Positions 36,201 through 43,339 of a stretch of 64,000 nucleotides of DNA are shown here, in pieces. A program made the translations under genes and the position numbers. Location of the stretch: positions 211,324 to 275,323 of the forward strand of contig NZ_QETB01000005.1 of NCBI RefSeq assembly GCF_003123745.1. The letters run 5' to 3'. The notes beneath the pieces were generated by a model. The model was not told where the DNA came from. It was given only the letters and a program-made list of their open reading frames with translations, and did no database searches. Each line of letters opens with the position of its first letter. The stretch's first letter is position 1. This DNA is from Ancrocorticia populi. Its GTDB lineage: Bacteria > Actinomycetota > Actinomycetes > Actinomycetales > Actinomycetaceae.

Positions 36201-36767
36201 GGTATGGAGCACGTGCTTGATCGTGCCGCGGACACCACGATCGTTCGCCTTATGAATGACGAAGAGCCGGTGGATGGCTCAACGGTTTCCCTTGCCGGAC
36301 TCATCACGTCTGTTCAACCGCGCGTCTCGAAAAAGAACGGCAAGTTGTGGGCCACCGTTACTCTGGAGGATCTCTCGGGGAGCACGGATATCAACTTCTT
36401 CCCGCAAACGTACCCGACGGTTTCTACCATGCTGGTGCAGGACACTGTAGCTATCATCACCTGCCGGGTACAGGTGCGGGACGGATCGATCCAGCTTTCG
36501 GCTCAGGGAATGCAGTTGCCTTCCAATGACCTCATGCCGGATTCGCCGCTGGATCTACGGTTGCCCGAACGCATGTGTACGGGCCAACTTATGGGGTCTT
36601 TAGCTGATGTTCTGCGCTCTTATCCAGGGCAGGCGCCTGTGCGGCTGCACATTGAGAAACCGGGCACCACAACCGTTGTTCAGGTTGATCGGCAGTTCTA
36701 TGTGAGCCCCACGGCAGGAATGATCTCAGACCTGAAGGTATTGTTGGGGCGTCATTGCTTCGTCTAG
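33237..36767 (+). CDS. dnaE: DNA polymerase III alpha subunit (replicative)
   Basis: Main chromosomal replicase. The 1176-residue protein has an N-terminal PHP domain with intact metal-binding HLHVHTEYS (5-13), polymerase core with GPGRGSGAGSMVAYAL, the catalytic MPDIDVDFDERRR (about 414-426), a thumb/fingers region, a helix-hairpin-helix segment and a C-terminal OB domain (about 990-1080). An intact PHP site suggests intrinsic proofreading as in actinobacterial DnaE1. The stop overlaps the convergent S4 gene stop (CTAG). Confidence 0.97.
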   Translation: MAQDFAHLHVHTEYSMLDGASKVKKLVAEAKAQGQKSVAITDHGYCFGAYEFYKAAKAADIKPIVGIEAYLTPGTSRFTSNRVLWGDESQRPDDVSARGTYTHLTLLSENNTGMHNLFRMASQASLEGQMGKYPRMDMDLLEQYHEGLIATAGCPSGEVQVRLRLGQHKEALEAAGKMQDLFGKDNYFVELMDHDNEIERRVRNDLIELAKKIDAPILATNDSHYVGPGDGAIQDAMLCINSGSNLQDPNRFTFDGTGYHLRSSQDMWDLFGDVPGACENTLMVAERCNVSFTTADEGANYMPVFPVPDGEDITSWFVKEVERGLHLRFGDNITQDVRERADYEVGVITQMGYPGYFLVVADYIKWAKEHGIRVGPGRGSGAGSMVAYALEITELDPIKYDLLFERFLNPERVSMPDIDVDFDERRRGEVIEYVEQKYGADKVSQVVTFGTIKTKQALKDAARVQGYPFEMGERMTKALPPGVQGKDIPLSGVFDENNDRYQEAGDFRQLVQTDPDAKRVFDLASGLEGLTRQWGVHACAILMSSVPLTDVIPVMKRPADGAVITQFEYPLCEELGILKMDFLGLSNLTVIDDALHNIEMNDKEPLKIESVSLEDPATFGLLQRAETLGIFQLDGAGMRVLLKQMKPTEFEDISAVSALYRPGPMGMNSHTNYALRKNGLQKIEAIHPELAEPFQEILGTTYGLIVYQEQVMQIARTCAGFTMGEADTLRKAMGKKKLDVLEKQREAFSKGMMDNGYSKECVDTLWGVLVPFAQYAFNRSHSACYGLISYWTAYLKANYPVEYMAAVLTSKKDNKDKLALYLAEAHRMGIQVLVPDVNESLANFSASGEQIRVGLSAVRNVGTNVVDGIIKAREEKGAFTSFQDFLDKVSLPVCNKRAIECLVKAGAFDSMGYTRRALLSRVEEAVDSVVSLKKNEAIGQFDLFGGAGADLGNGVDVVIPDLPEWDKKVKLDHERDMLGLYVSDHPLSGMEHVLDRAADTTIVRLMNDEEPVDGSTVSLAGLITSVQPRVSKKNGKLWATVTLEDLSGSTDINFFPQTYPTVSTMLVQDTVAIITCRVQVRDGSIQLSAQGMQLPSNDLMPDSPLDLRLPERMCTGQLMGSLADVLRSYPGQAPVRLHIEKPGTTTVVQVDRQFYVSPTAGMISDLKVLLGRHCFV

Positions 36768-36985
36768 ATCGCGGCTACCTCGACGGCGATTTCGCCGTCG
36801 GCCAGAATAAGGGAGACGATATCGCCGTTGCTGAGGTGATGGCCGCGGTGCGTCTCCACTTGGCCGTTCACGGTGATATCGCCCATCTCGATCATCTCCC
36901 GCGCCTGACCGCCGGTTTCTGCGAGTGAAGCGAGCTTCACGAACTGGCCGAGCTTGATGGGAAGAGATACTTCGATGGAATTCAC
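36764..36985 (-). CDS. Small S4-domain RNA-binding protein (YbcJ/RlbA-like)
   Basis: A 73-residue protein made almost wholly of one S4 RNA-binding domain: LGQFVKLASLAETGGQAREMI, then GDITVNGQVE and the basic HRGHHL. It resembles the YaaA/YbcJ small S4 proteins, which are thought to bind ribosomal or tRNA-like RNA. The GTG at 36985 is chosen because CAGGAG lies 5 nt upstream, partly overlapping the end of the preceding gene on the same strand. Longer frames upstream are an artefact of that overlap. Confidence 0.85.
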   Translation of the reverse strand: MNSIEVSLPIKLGQFVKLASLAETGGQAREMIEMGDITVNGQVETHRGHHLSNGDIVSLILADGEIAVEVAAI

Positions 36986-36987
36986 TG

Positions 36988-37509
36988 TCACTCCTGGACT
37001 TCGCTGAGGACGGGTTCGCGCTTGGACTGGCGCACCTTCACGTACACAAGGATACCCAAAACTAGTAGGCAGATGGCCGCGATGCCGGCGGGGGAGCCGG
37101 CCGCGGCAGAGAGCATCGCACCCCACACGGCAAAGCCCACTGTGGAATAGATGGCGGCCCACGCGAGCCAGCCGGGTGTTGCAGCCACAATCCAGCGCCC
37201 GAGCGTAACTCCGAATGCGCCGGCACCAATGCATACAACTGTCTGAACGCCAACAGTGAGGAAGCACAGGGGAATTGCAATGAGGCCGCGGCTTCGAACA
37301 ATCTCGATGCCGTGCTGGGTGGATTCCGAGTGGGTCCAGTTCCAGACCTTTAGAGACAAGGTTCCGCCTGGCTGCTGCGCCTTAAATACGAGGTGGTGGC
37401 CGTAGCGTCCCAGACCGTAGGTGGCTGTAGATCGAAGCGAAACTACTAGGAAGAGGAAGAGATATACCCCGATGAACGGACCGTCACTGATGAAGTCGGG
37501 TATGGACAT
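36988..37509 (-). CDS. DedA/VTT-like small membrane protein
   Basis: A 173-residue membrane protein with about four hydrophobic segments. The core YGLGRYGHHL ... GIEIVRSRGLIAIPLCFLT (in parts) and GAGAFGVTLGRWIVAA resemble the re-entrant and amphipathic parts of DedA/VTT lipid scramblase-like proteins, but it is shorter than typical members and the usual R-F-x-P-G-x-R motif is degenerate (LCFLTVGVQT), so this assignment is tentative. Probably leaderless: TACACT lies 7 nt before ATG 37509. Ends 2 nt before the S4 gene start. Confidence 0.6.
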   Translation of the reverse strand: MSIPDFISDGPFIGVYLFLFLVVSLRSTATYGLGRYGHHLVFKAQQPGGTLSLKVWNWTHSESTQHGIEIVRSRGLIAIPLCFLTVGVQTVVCIGAGAFGVTLGRWIVAATPGWLAWAAIYSTVGFAVWGAMLSAAAGSPAGIAAICLLVLGILVYVKVRQSKREPVLSEVQE

Positions 37510-37516
37510 ACTCAAG

Positions 37517-37522
37517 AGTGTA
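37517..37522 (-). promoter_or_regulatory. -10 box for leaderless DedA-like transcript
   Basis: On the minus strand TACACT ends 7 nt before the ATG at 37509, the same arrangement as at nrdR. Confidence 0.45.
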
Positions 37523-37600
37523 GTGGTTCCAGATTGTTTGCGACACTCGCGGCCCGACTCAGGCTATCTCTGCTGTAGAATGCCAGTTGGTTAGGGACGG

Positions 37601-37993
37601 TTACGCTTGGGCAGCCTGACATTGCGCGCACAGTCCCCAGATCTCGATTGTGTGGGCGGTGACGATGAAACCCGAATTCGCGGCCGCCTCCTGCATCCAC
37701 TTTTCCACCTGATCTGCCGCTACTTCCACCGTCCGCCCACACTGTGTGCACACGATGTGATGGTGGTGGCGTTCGGTATCGCAGTGCCGATACAGGGTCT
37801 CTGAATCGGATCGCAGAACGTCCAGCCGCCCCTCATTCGCCAACGACGTTAGTGTGCGGTACACCGTGGCAAGTCCGATCTTCTGTCCGATGCTTGACAA
37901 CTGATCGTGCAGCTCCTGAGCGCTGATGAACTCGGGTGTGCTCTTCATCAGCTCAATGATTGCCGTGCGTTGAACTGTGTTTCTGCTAGTCAT
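37601..37993 (-). CDS. zur: Fur family metalloregulator, probably zinc-responsive (Zur)
   Basis: A 130-residue Fur-family repressor: N-terminal winged helix with LATVYRTLTSLANEG (about 48-62), then the metal site HCDTERHHHHIVCTQCG (histidine cluster plus CxxC) and a second structural-zinc CAQC near the C-terminus. Being last in a zinc/manganese-type ABC operon (znuA-znuC-znuB-this gene) and the tandem operators at znuA indicate zinc control and autoregulation. ATG 37993 follows AGGGAG by 4 nt and overlaps the permease stop by 8 bp. Mn or Fe specificity is not excluded. Confidence 0.85.
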   Translation of the reverse strand: MTSRNTVQRTAIIELMKSTPEFISAQELHDQLSSIGQKIGLATVYRTLTSLANEGRLDVLRSDSETLYRHCDTERHHHHIVCTQCGRTVEVAADQVEKWMQEAAANSGFIVTAHTIEIWGLCAQCQAAQA

Positions 37994-38882
37994 CTGACTC
38001 CCTTGAACAAGGCTCGTTGGAGACAACCGCCGCGCGCCGGGATCGCCTCACGCCTTCGATACTGAGGTTGGTAATTGCCACGACGGCGTAGAGCCCGATT
38101 AGCAGCATGACAATCGTGGCACCCGGAGACGCAGCCACATGATAGGTGATGATGAGTCCGGCTAGGCACGCAACTACCCCGATAGCTTGAGCGATGTACA
38201 TCGTCCGGACGAATGAGGAGGAGAGTAGCTGCGCCACCGCAACGGGAACGATCATGATGGCAGAAACCAATAGGACTCCAACCACCCGCATCGAAACCGA
38301 AACGGTCAGCGCGGCCACTACTGCCACGAGGATGTTCAACGCCCGCACGGGCAACCCGCTAGAGCGCGCGAATTCTTCATCGTGGGAGAGCAAGAACAGA
38401 GGCCCGCGCAGCCCCAAGCCAATCAGGAGGATCACGGCGGCAAGGGCCACGGTGTATCGAACATCTGCCGTAGAAACAGTGGCGATGGAGCCGAACAGAT
38501 AGCTGGTCAAATTGGTGGTGGTGCCCCCGGCAATGCGGATTAGCAAGACGCCTCCCGCGATCCCACCGTAGAAAAGCATGGCAAGCGCAACGTCTCCGCC
38601 TGTCCGCCCACGCGAACGGACAACCTCAATCAGAATCGCTCCGATCAGCGAGGCAACGATGGCGCCGGGGATGGCCAACACGTCATTGGGAGACAGCCCC
38701 ATAGCTCCTGCCGCGAGCCACCCGAGTGCAACTCCCGTGAGCGAAATGTGCCCGATACCATCGCCCATGAGCGCCATGCCCCGCTGCACTAGGTAGGTTC
38801 CCACAACGGGTGCGGAGATGCCCACGAGCACCGCAACGATAAGCGCTCGCTGCATGAGGGGAGAGGAGAGCATCTCAATCAT
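37986..38882 (-). CDS. znuB: Zinc/manganese ABC transporter permease (ZnuB-type)
   Basis: A 298-residue ABC-3 family permease with about eight spans. Signatures: GISAPVVGTYLVQRGMALMGDGIGHISL (in parts, typical ABC-3 start) and VSMRVVGVLLVSAIMIVPVA. It forms the membrane channel for ZnuA and ZnuC. Its ATG overlaps the znuC stop (ATGA). Confidence 0.93.
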   Translation of the reverse strand: MIEMLSSPLMQRALIVAVLVGISAPVVGTYLVQRGMALMGDGIGHISLTGVALGWLAAGAMGLSPNDVLAIPGAIVASLIGAILIEVVRSRGRTGGDVALAMLFYGGIAGGVLLIRIAGGTTTNLTSYLFGSIATVSTADVRYTVALAAVILLIGLGLRGPLFLLSHDEEFARSSGLPVRALNILVAVVAALTVSVSMRVVGVLLVSAIMIVPVAVAQLLSSSFVRTMYIAQAIGVVACLAGLIITYHVAASPGATIVMLLIGLYAVVAITNLSIEGVRRSRRAAVVSNEPCSRESDD

Positions 38883-39646
38883 GAAATCTCCGTTCGCAGG
38901 ACCGGCGCGTGGTGCGGTGTGGGTTCCGCATCCACGTGATGGTGATCCTCACCATGTTCTCCGGGCGCACCCACGGGAGGGCCGTCGAAGGTCACGTGGC
39001 CGTCTTCCAACACGACGGTGTGATCGATGAGCGGGGCGAGTTCCCCTAGATCGTGCAGGACGGTCACGATCGTGACGCCCGCCCGGTGCAGTCCCTCTAG
39101 AGTTTCGGCCAATTGTTCACGGGATTCGCGATCGATCCCTGCCAGGGGTTCGTCAAGAATGAGGAGGTCCGGCTGGCGCACGAGGGCGCGAGCTATCAGA
39201 ACCCGCTGTGATTGCCCGCCGGAAAACACTTGAACGTGATCGTTGGCGCGATCTTCAAGCCCAACGGCTCCAAGGGCTGCCAGAGCTTTGCGCTTGGCGC
39301 TTGGCCCACGATCCGCCCACAGGCTCCGCGGTCCGAGCAAGCCAGAACGCACCACCTCGAGCGCGGTGGCTGGAACACCGGAGGCTGTGGCTACCCTCTG
39401 GGGAACATACCCCATCCGGCTCCACGGAACGCTCCCACGCTTGTGGATATCGGTGCCGAAAATCTCGACTCCGCCCCGGCTCGGCGGCACAATCCCCACC
39501 ATCGTTCGGATGAGCGTCGATTTGCCGGACCCGTTGGCGCCAAGCACCGCGACGGTCTCGCCTTCGGCAACCTCCACGCTGACATTGTGGAGGATTCGTG
39601 TGGAGCCGAGAATCACGTCAAGGTCCCGTGTGGATATTGCTGTCAT
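38879..39646 (-). CDS. znuC: Zinc/manganese ABC transporter ATPase (ZnuC-type)
   Basis: A 255-residue ABC ATPase. Walker A GANGSGKST (about 35-43), Q-loop VPQRV, signature FSGGQSQRV, Walker B LLILDEPLAGID and the H-loop VLHD are all intact. A His-rich C-terminal stretch (HGEDHHHVDAEPTPHH) may bind zinc. ATG 39646 has AAGAGA just upstream; a TTG 12 nt earlier is less likely. Lies 21 bp after znuA. Confidence 0.93.
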   Translation of the reverse strand: MTAISTRDLDVILGSTRILHNVSVEVAEGETVAVLGANGSGKSTLIRTMVGIVPPSRGGVEIFGTDIHKRGSVPWSRMGYVPQRVATASGVPATALEVVRSGLLGPRSLWADRGPSAKRKALAALGAVGLEDRANDHVQVFSGGQSQRVLIARALVRQPDLLILDEPLAGIDRESREQLAETLEGLHRAGVTIVTVLHDLGELAPLIDHTVVLEDGHVTFDGPPVGAPGEHGEDHHHVDAEPTPHHAPVLRTEIS

Positions 39647-39667
39647 ATTTCTCTTCAATTAACGAGT

Positions 39668-40588
39668 TTAGTTGCATCCCAATGCGCCCTGAAGCGCGGC
39701 AAGGTTGGCTTCCATGCCCGAGACGTAATCTCCATCCGAGGGCTGAGACTCGAGAGGGTTCAGAGTGGCGAGATCGGCGCCAGCCTCACTGGCAACGGCC
39801 TCGGCGGTCTTTGGGGAGGCAAGCTCCTCGGTGAACACCGTCGTTGTTCCCGTCTCCTCGATGGTGCTCTTGATCGCGGCAAGGTCAGCGGGGCTCGGTT
39901 CGGCTTCCGGATCAATACCCGAGATGGCCACCTGGGTGAGCCCGTAGCGGTTGGTGAGGTACCCGAAGGCGGCGTGGGTTGTCACGATAGTCTGGCGCTC
40001 GCACGTGGCCAACCCATCAGCGAACTCTGTGTCCAGATCCGTGAGCTGGCCCGCAACGGTCTCTTGGCCCTCCTGATAGGTTGTCACGTTTGCGGAATCT
40101 GCTTGGCTCAAGGATTCCTCAATTGCCTCACCGGCGTCACTCATCCGCTCAGGGTCTAGCCAAAAGTGTGGATCAAGGTTGCCGTGATCATGTTCGTGTG
40201 CTTCGTCGTCGTCGTCGCCATGATCTTCCTCTAACGGGAGAAGGCCCACGGAATCGGACAACTCGAGAACTTCCGGGCCGGAAATCTGCTCAACGGCAGC
40301 GTCCATGGAAGGTTGGAACCCTTCCACGTACACCACGAGGTCCGCCTCGTTCATCTTGGCAATATCGGACGGCGATAGCTCGTAATCGTGCGGCTCCACG
40401 TTCGCAGGCGTCATGGAAATAACGGTGACGTCATCGCCTCCGATGCTTTCGATCAGCCAAGCCAAGGGATAGAAGGAGGTGGCAACGGTCAGGCCCTCCG
40501 TGTCAGATTCCGATGAATTGGTGGATGAGCATGCGCCCAGTGTCAACGCTAGGGTTCCTGCGGCCAGTGCCGCCACGAGTCTTTTCAT
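39668..40588 (-). CDS. znuA: Zinc-binding lipoprotein of the ABC uptake system (ZnuA/AdcA-type)
   Basis: Captures zinc outside the cell. The 306-residue product has a lipoprotein signal peptide with lipobox LTLGAC (Cys20), an A-1/cluster 9 solute-binding fold with metal His residues (PHDYELSP, DPHFWLDP, THAAFGYL), and the His/Asp-rich loop EEDHGDDDDEAHEHDHG (about 115-131) characteristic of zinc rather than manganese binders. ATG 40588 lies inside a Zur box (40588-40602), so repression probably acts at or just after the transcription start. Confidence 0.93.
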   Translation of the reverse strand: MKRLVAALAAGTLALTLGACSSTNSSESDTEGLTVATSFYPLAWLIESIGGDDVTVISMTPANVEPHDYELSPSDIAKMNEADLVVYVEGFQPSMDAAVEQISGPEVLELSDSVGLLPLEEDHGDDDDEAHEHDHGNLDPHFWLDPERMSDAGEAIEESLSQADSANVTTYQEGQETVAGQLTDLDTEFADGLATCERQTIVTTHAAFGYLTNRYGLTQVAISGIDPEAEPSPADLAAIKSTIEETGTTTVFTEELASPKTAEAVASEAGADLATLNPLESQPSDGDYVSGMEANLAALQGALGCN

Positions 40589-40602
40589 GAGAATGATTAT
40601 CA
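40588..40602. promoter_or_regulatory. Zur/Fur-family operator overlapping the znuA start
   Basis: TGAGAAT-G-ATTATCA is a 7-1-7 imperfect inverted repeat of the Fur/Zur type (TGAnAAT-n-ATTnTCA). It covers the znuA start codon on the minus strand. Confidence 0.8.
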
Positions 40603-40609
40603 CCTTGAA

Positions 40610-40624
40610 TGAGAATGATTGTCA
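40610..40624. promoter_or_regulatory. Second Zur/Fur-family operator upstream of znuA
   Basis: TGAGAAT-G-ATTGTCA, the same 7-1-7 pattern, 22 bp (two helical turns) from the first box. Tandem placement suggests cooperative binding of two dimers. Confidence 0.8.
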
Positions 40625-40698
40625 ATTGCATGAGCTGTGAAGCTCACACGGACCTTCGTCGCGCACCCTCTGCCAAGTAGATAGGATGGCTGGGATCT

Positions 40699-40741
40699 GC
40701 ATCGCCCAGATGCGGCAGAACCACGCATCATCCAGATGCGT
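40699..40741 (+). promoter_or_regulatory. Tandem small hairpins in the glyS leader
   Basis: GCATC-N5-GATGC occurs twice, at 40699-40713 and 40725-40739, with related loops (GCCCA, ATCCA) and CCAGATGC in both. The second can extend to a 7-bp stem (40723-40741) and ends 4 nt before the AAAGGAG ribosome binding site. No T-box sequence or anticodon-matching specifier loop was found. Confidence 0.45.
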
Positions 40742-40759
40742 CATGAAAGGAGATCGCAG

Positions 40760-42157
40760 ATGGCCAAACCGGCACCATCGCGCCTCGATAACGTTATTGC
40801 ACTGGCTAAGCGCCGTGGCTTCGTCTTCCCATGTGGGGAAATCTATGGCGGAACCAGATCGGCGTGGGATTACGGCCCCCTTGGCGTAGAGCTCAAGGAG
40901 AACATCAAGCGCCAGTGGTGGAAGAACATGGTGACATCGCGTGATGACGTGGTGGGCTTGGACTCCTCCATCATCCTTCCCAAGGATGTGTGGATCGCCT
41001 CCGGCCACGTAGGTGTGTTCAACGATCCGCTCACCGAATGCCTATCGTGCCATAAGCGCTTCCGGTTCGATCAGATGCAGGAAGAGTACGCCGAACGCAA
41101 GGGCATCGAGGATCCAGATACCGTTGAGCTTTCCGTCCTGCCCTGCCCGAACTGCGGCAACCGCGGCCAGTGGACCGAGCCTCGCGACTTCAACATGATG
41201 CTCAAGACCTTCCTTGGCCCTGTCGAGGATGAATCGGGCCTGCACTACCTGCGTCCTGAAACGGCTCAGGGTATCTTCATTAACTTCCAAAACGTCATGA
41301 CCTCCGCGCGCCGGAAGCCTCCGTTCGGTATTGGGCAGATCGGAAAATCCTTCCGCAACGAGATCACGCCCGGAAACTTCATCTTCCGCACTCGCGAATT
41401 CGAGCAGATGGAGATGGAGTTTTTCGTTGAGCCCGGAACCGACGAGGAATGGCACCAGTACTGGATCGATCAGCGCCGCGATTGGTACGTCAATCTGGGC
41501 ATTGACCCGGAGAACCTGCGCTTCTACGAGCATCCTCAGGAGAAGCTCTCGCATTACTCCAAGCGCACTGTGGATATCGAGTACAAGTTCGGCTTTGCCG
41601 GATCCGATTGGGGCGAGCTCGAAGGCATCGCCAACCGTACCGATTTCGATCTTTCCACGCACTCCGAGCATTCGGGTAAGGACCTGTCCTATTTCGATCA
41701 GGCTACCGGTGAGCGCTGGACCCCGTATGTGGTGGAGCCAGCCGCTGGCCTCACCCGCTCGCTCATGGCCTTCCTCGTGGAGGCTTACGTTGAGGACGAG
41801 GCCCCCAACACGAAGGGCGGAGTGGATAAGCGCGTTGTTCTCAAGCTCGATCCGAGGCTGTCCCCGGTTAAGGCTGCGGTTTTGCCGTTGTCCCGTTCCG
41901 AGAAGCTTTCGCCGATGGCGCGAGACTTGGCGGCTAAGCTTCGCCAGTTCTGGAACGTTGATTTTGACGACGCCGGAGCAGTGGGCCGCCGCTACCGCCG
42001 TCAGGATGAGATCGGCACGCCGTACTGCATCACGGTGGACTTCGATTCGCTCGATGACCACGCCGTGACCGTGCGCGATCGCGACACCATGGAACAGGTG
42101 CGCATCCCGATCGACGAAGTTCAGGCCTACCTCGCCACGCGGTTGGTGGGCTGCTAA
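40760..42157 (+). CDS. glyS: Glycyl-tRNA synthetase (single-chain, alpha2 type)
   Basis: Charges tRNA-Gly. The 465-residue class II enzyme opens with [20 protein letters not shown], has a zinc-knuckle pair (CLSCHKRF and [12 protein letters not shown], about 90-140), class II motif 2 around [25 protein letters not shown] (read in parts) and the C-terminal anticodon-binding domain. ATG 40760 follows AAAGGAG by 7 nt; an upstream in-frame ATG lies before that site. It is divergent from the znu operon. Confidence 0.96.
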   Translation: MAKPAPSRLDNVIALAKRRGFVFPCGEIYGGTRSAWDYGPLGVELKENIKRQWWKNMVTSRDDVVGLDSSIILPKDVWIASGHVGVFNDPLTECLSCHKRFRFDQMQEEYAERKGIEDPDTVELSVLPCPNCGNRGQWTEPRDFNMMLKTFLGPVEDESGLHYLRPETAQGIFINFQNVMTSARRKPPFGIGQIGKSFRNEITPGNFIFRTREFEQMEMEFFVEPGTDEEWHQYWIDQRRDWYVNLGIDPENLRFYEHPQEKLSHYSKRTVDIEYKFGFAGSDWGELEGIANRTDFDLSTHSEHSGKDLSYFDQATGERWTPYVVEPAAGLTRSLMAFLVEAYVEDEAPNTKGGVDKRVVLKLDPRLSPVKAAVLPLSRSEKLSPMARDLAAKLRQFWNVDFDDAGAVGRRYRRQDEIGTPYCITVDFDSLDDHAVTVRDRDTMEQVRIPIDEVQAYLATRLVGC

Positions 42158-42163
42158 GACAGC

Positions 42164-43339
42164 GTGTCCCATAGCCATGACGTGAGCGGGGTATTCTCGC
42201 TTGGCCAGCGCCGCAAGGTTCGATGGATCCTTGCGGCGCTGGTGCTGCCTCTAGCCATCGTGACAGCTGTACTGCTGATCGTGATGTGGCCGCGGGGTGA
42301 GAGTTTGGTTGGTTCCGTTCCGATCAATGCCACGGGCGTGGAGCGGACCAGCGGGGTAATCACTTCTATCGGTGAGATGGACGAAACTGGCCAAACCCCG
42401 ATCACCATGGAAACCGATGGCGCTGAGGTTCCCGTTCACGTTCCCTATGAGATAGTCCAGAACGGGCTGGCTGTTGGTGACAACATCTGGGCCACGTTCA
42501 ATCCTCACGCGATTGATACAGGCACTCCATACGCGTTCAGCGATTTCGTGCGGACTGTTCCTCTTGCTGTCTTAGCGGGTATCTACCTCCTTTCGGTCCT
42601 CATCGTGGCCCGTCTGAAGGGCCTCATGGCGATGGTGGGGCTTGGGGTTTCACTGGGGATAGTGGGAGTGTTTATCCTTCCCGCACTCATGTCCGGATCC
42701 CAACCGCTAGCCGTCATCCTCGTGGGCGCCGCCGCAATGATGTTCTCCTCGATCTACCTAGCACACGGAATCTCCATTCGGACTACCACCGCTGTGCTGG
42801 GGACTTTCGGAGGTTTGCTAATTACGCTGGGAGTTTCACTCTGGGCCGTGGACTCAATGCGCCTGACGGGGACATCCAGTGATGATGCGCTGGTCCTCAT
42901 GGGAGAGTTCCCGGGGCTAGACATGAGTTCGATCCTGCTGTGTGGCATGCTGTTGGCAGGTTTGGGAGCTCTCAACGACGTGACAATTACACAGGTCTCC
43001 ACCGTGTGGGAGCTGCACGCCGCAAATCCCGCGATGGCCCGGCGTCGCCTTTTCACCCAGGGAATGGCTGTGGGACGTGACCACATCGCGTCCACCGTCT
43101 ACACGCTGGCCTTTGCCTATGTGGGAACGGCGTTGCCGATCCTCATGTCGGCCGCTCTCATGCAGCGCTCCACCGTGGATCTGTTGCAGGTGAGTCAGAT
43201 CTCTGAGGAGATTGCGCGAACGTTGACTGCCTCGGTGGGGCTGGTGCTCGCCATTCCAATCACCACGGCCATTGCAGCATGGATGGCCCCCGTGGCACCG
43301 TCTACGTCATATCTAGAATTGGAAGGGGAAGGCGAATGA
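42164..43339 (+). CDS. YibE/F-like multipass membrane protein
   Basis: A 391-residue protein with an N-terminal span (about 20-41), an extracytoplasmic beta-type region (about 45-120) and six to seven further spans, with GLGALNDVTITQVSTVWEL and VGRDHIASTVYTLAFAYVG, both signatures of the YibE/F family. Function unknown; family members have been proposed as transporters. The GTG start has no clear ribosome binding site; a second GTG lies six codons on. A perfect 12-bp hairpin lies in its first codons. It overlaps dus by 4 bp. Confidence 0.82.
   Translation: MSHSHDVSGVFSLGQRRKVRWILAALVLPLAIVTAVLLIVMWPRGESLVGSVPINATGVERTSGVITSIGEMDETGQTPITMETDGAEVPVHVPYEIVQNGLAVGDNIWATFNPHAIDTGTPYAFSDFVRTVPLAVLAGIYLLSVLIVARLKGLMAMVGLGVSLGIVGVFILPALMSGSQPLAVILVGAAAMMFSSIYLAHGISIRTTTAVLGTFGGLLITLGVSLWAVDSMRLTGTSSDDALVLMGEFPGLDMSSILLCGMLLAGLGALNDVTITQVSTVWELHAANPAMARRRLFTQGMAVGRDHIASTVYTLAFAYVGTALPILMSAALMQRSTVDLLQVSQISEEIARTLTASVGLVLAIPITTAIAAWMAPVAPSTSYLELEGEGE
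42207..42240 (+). repeat. Perfect 12-bp hairpin at the start of the YibE/F gene
   Basis: AGCGCCGCAAGG (42207-42218) pairs with CCTTGCGGCGCT (42229-42240) around a 10-nt loop. It lies 50 nt after the glyS stop and inside codons 15-26 of the next gene. No U-tract follows. Confidence 0.6.

Noticed and set aside
37062..37267. N-terminal extension of the S4-domain protein
   Set aside because: The longer frame overlaps the DedA-like gene out of frame; the GTG at 36985 with CAGGAG gives exactly one S4 domain.
40625..40759. T-box riboswitch upstream of glyS
   Set aside because: No T-box sequence, specifier loop or competing terminator; only two small hairpins.
41042..42178. 378-codon open frame antisense to glyS
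   Set aside because: Shadow frame of glyS; low-complexity His/Arg/Val-rich product without family features.
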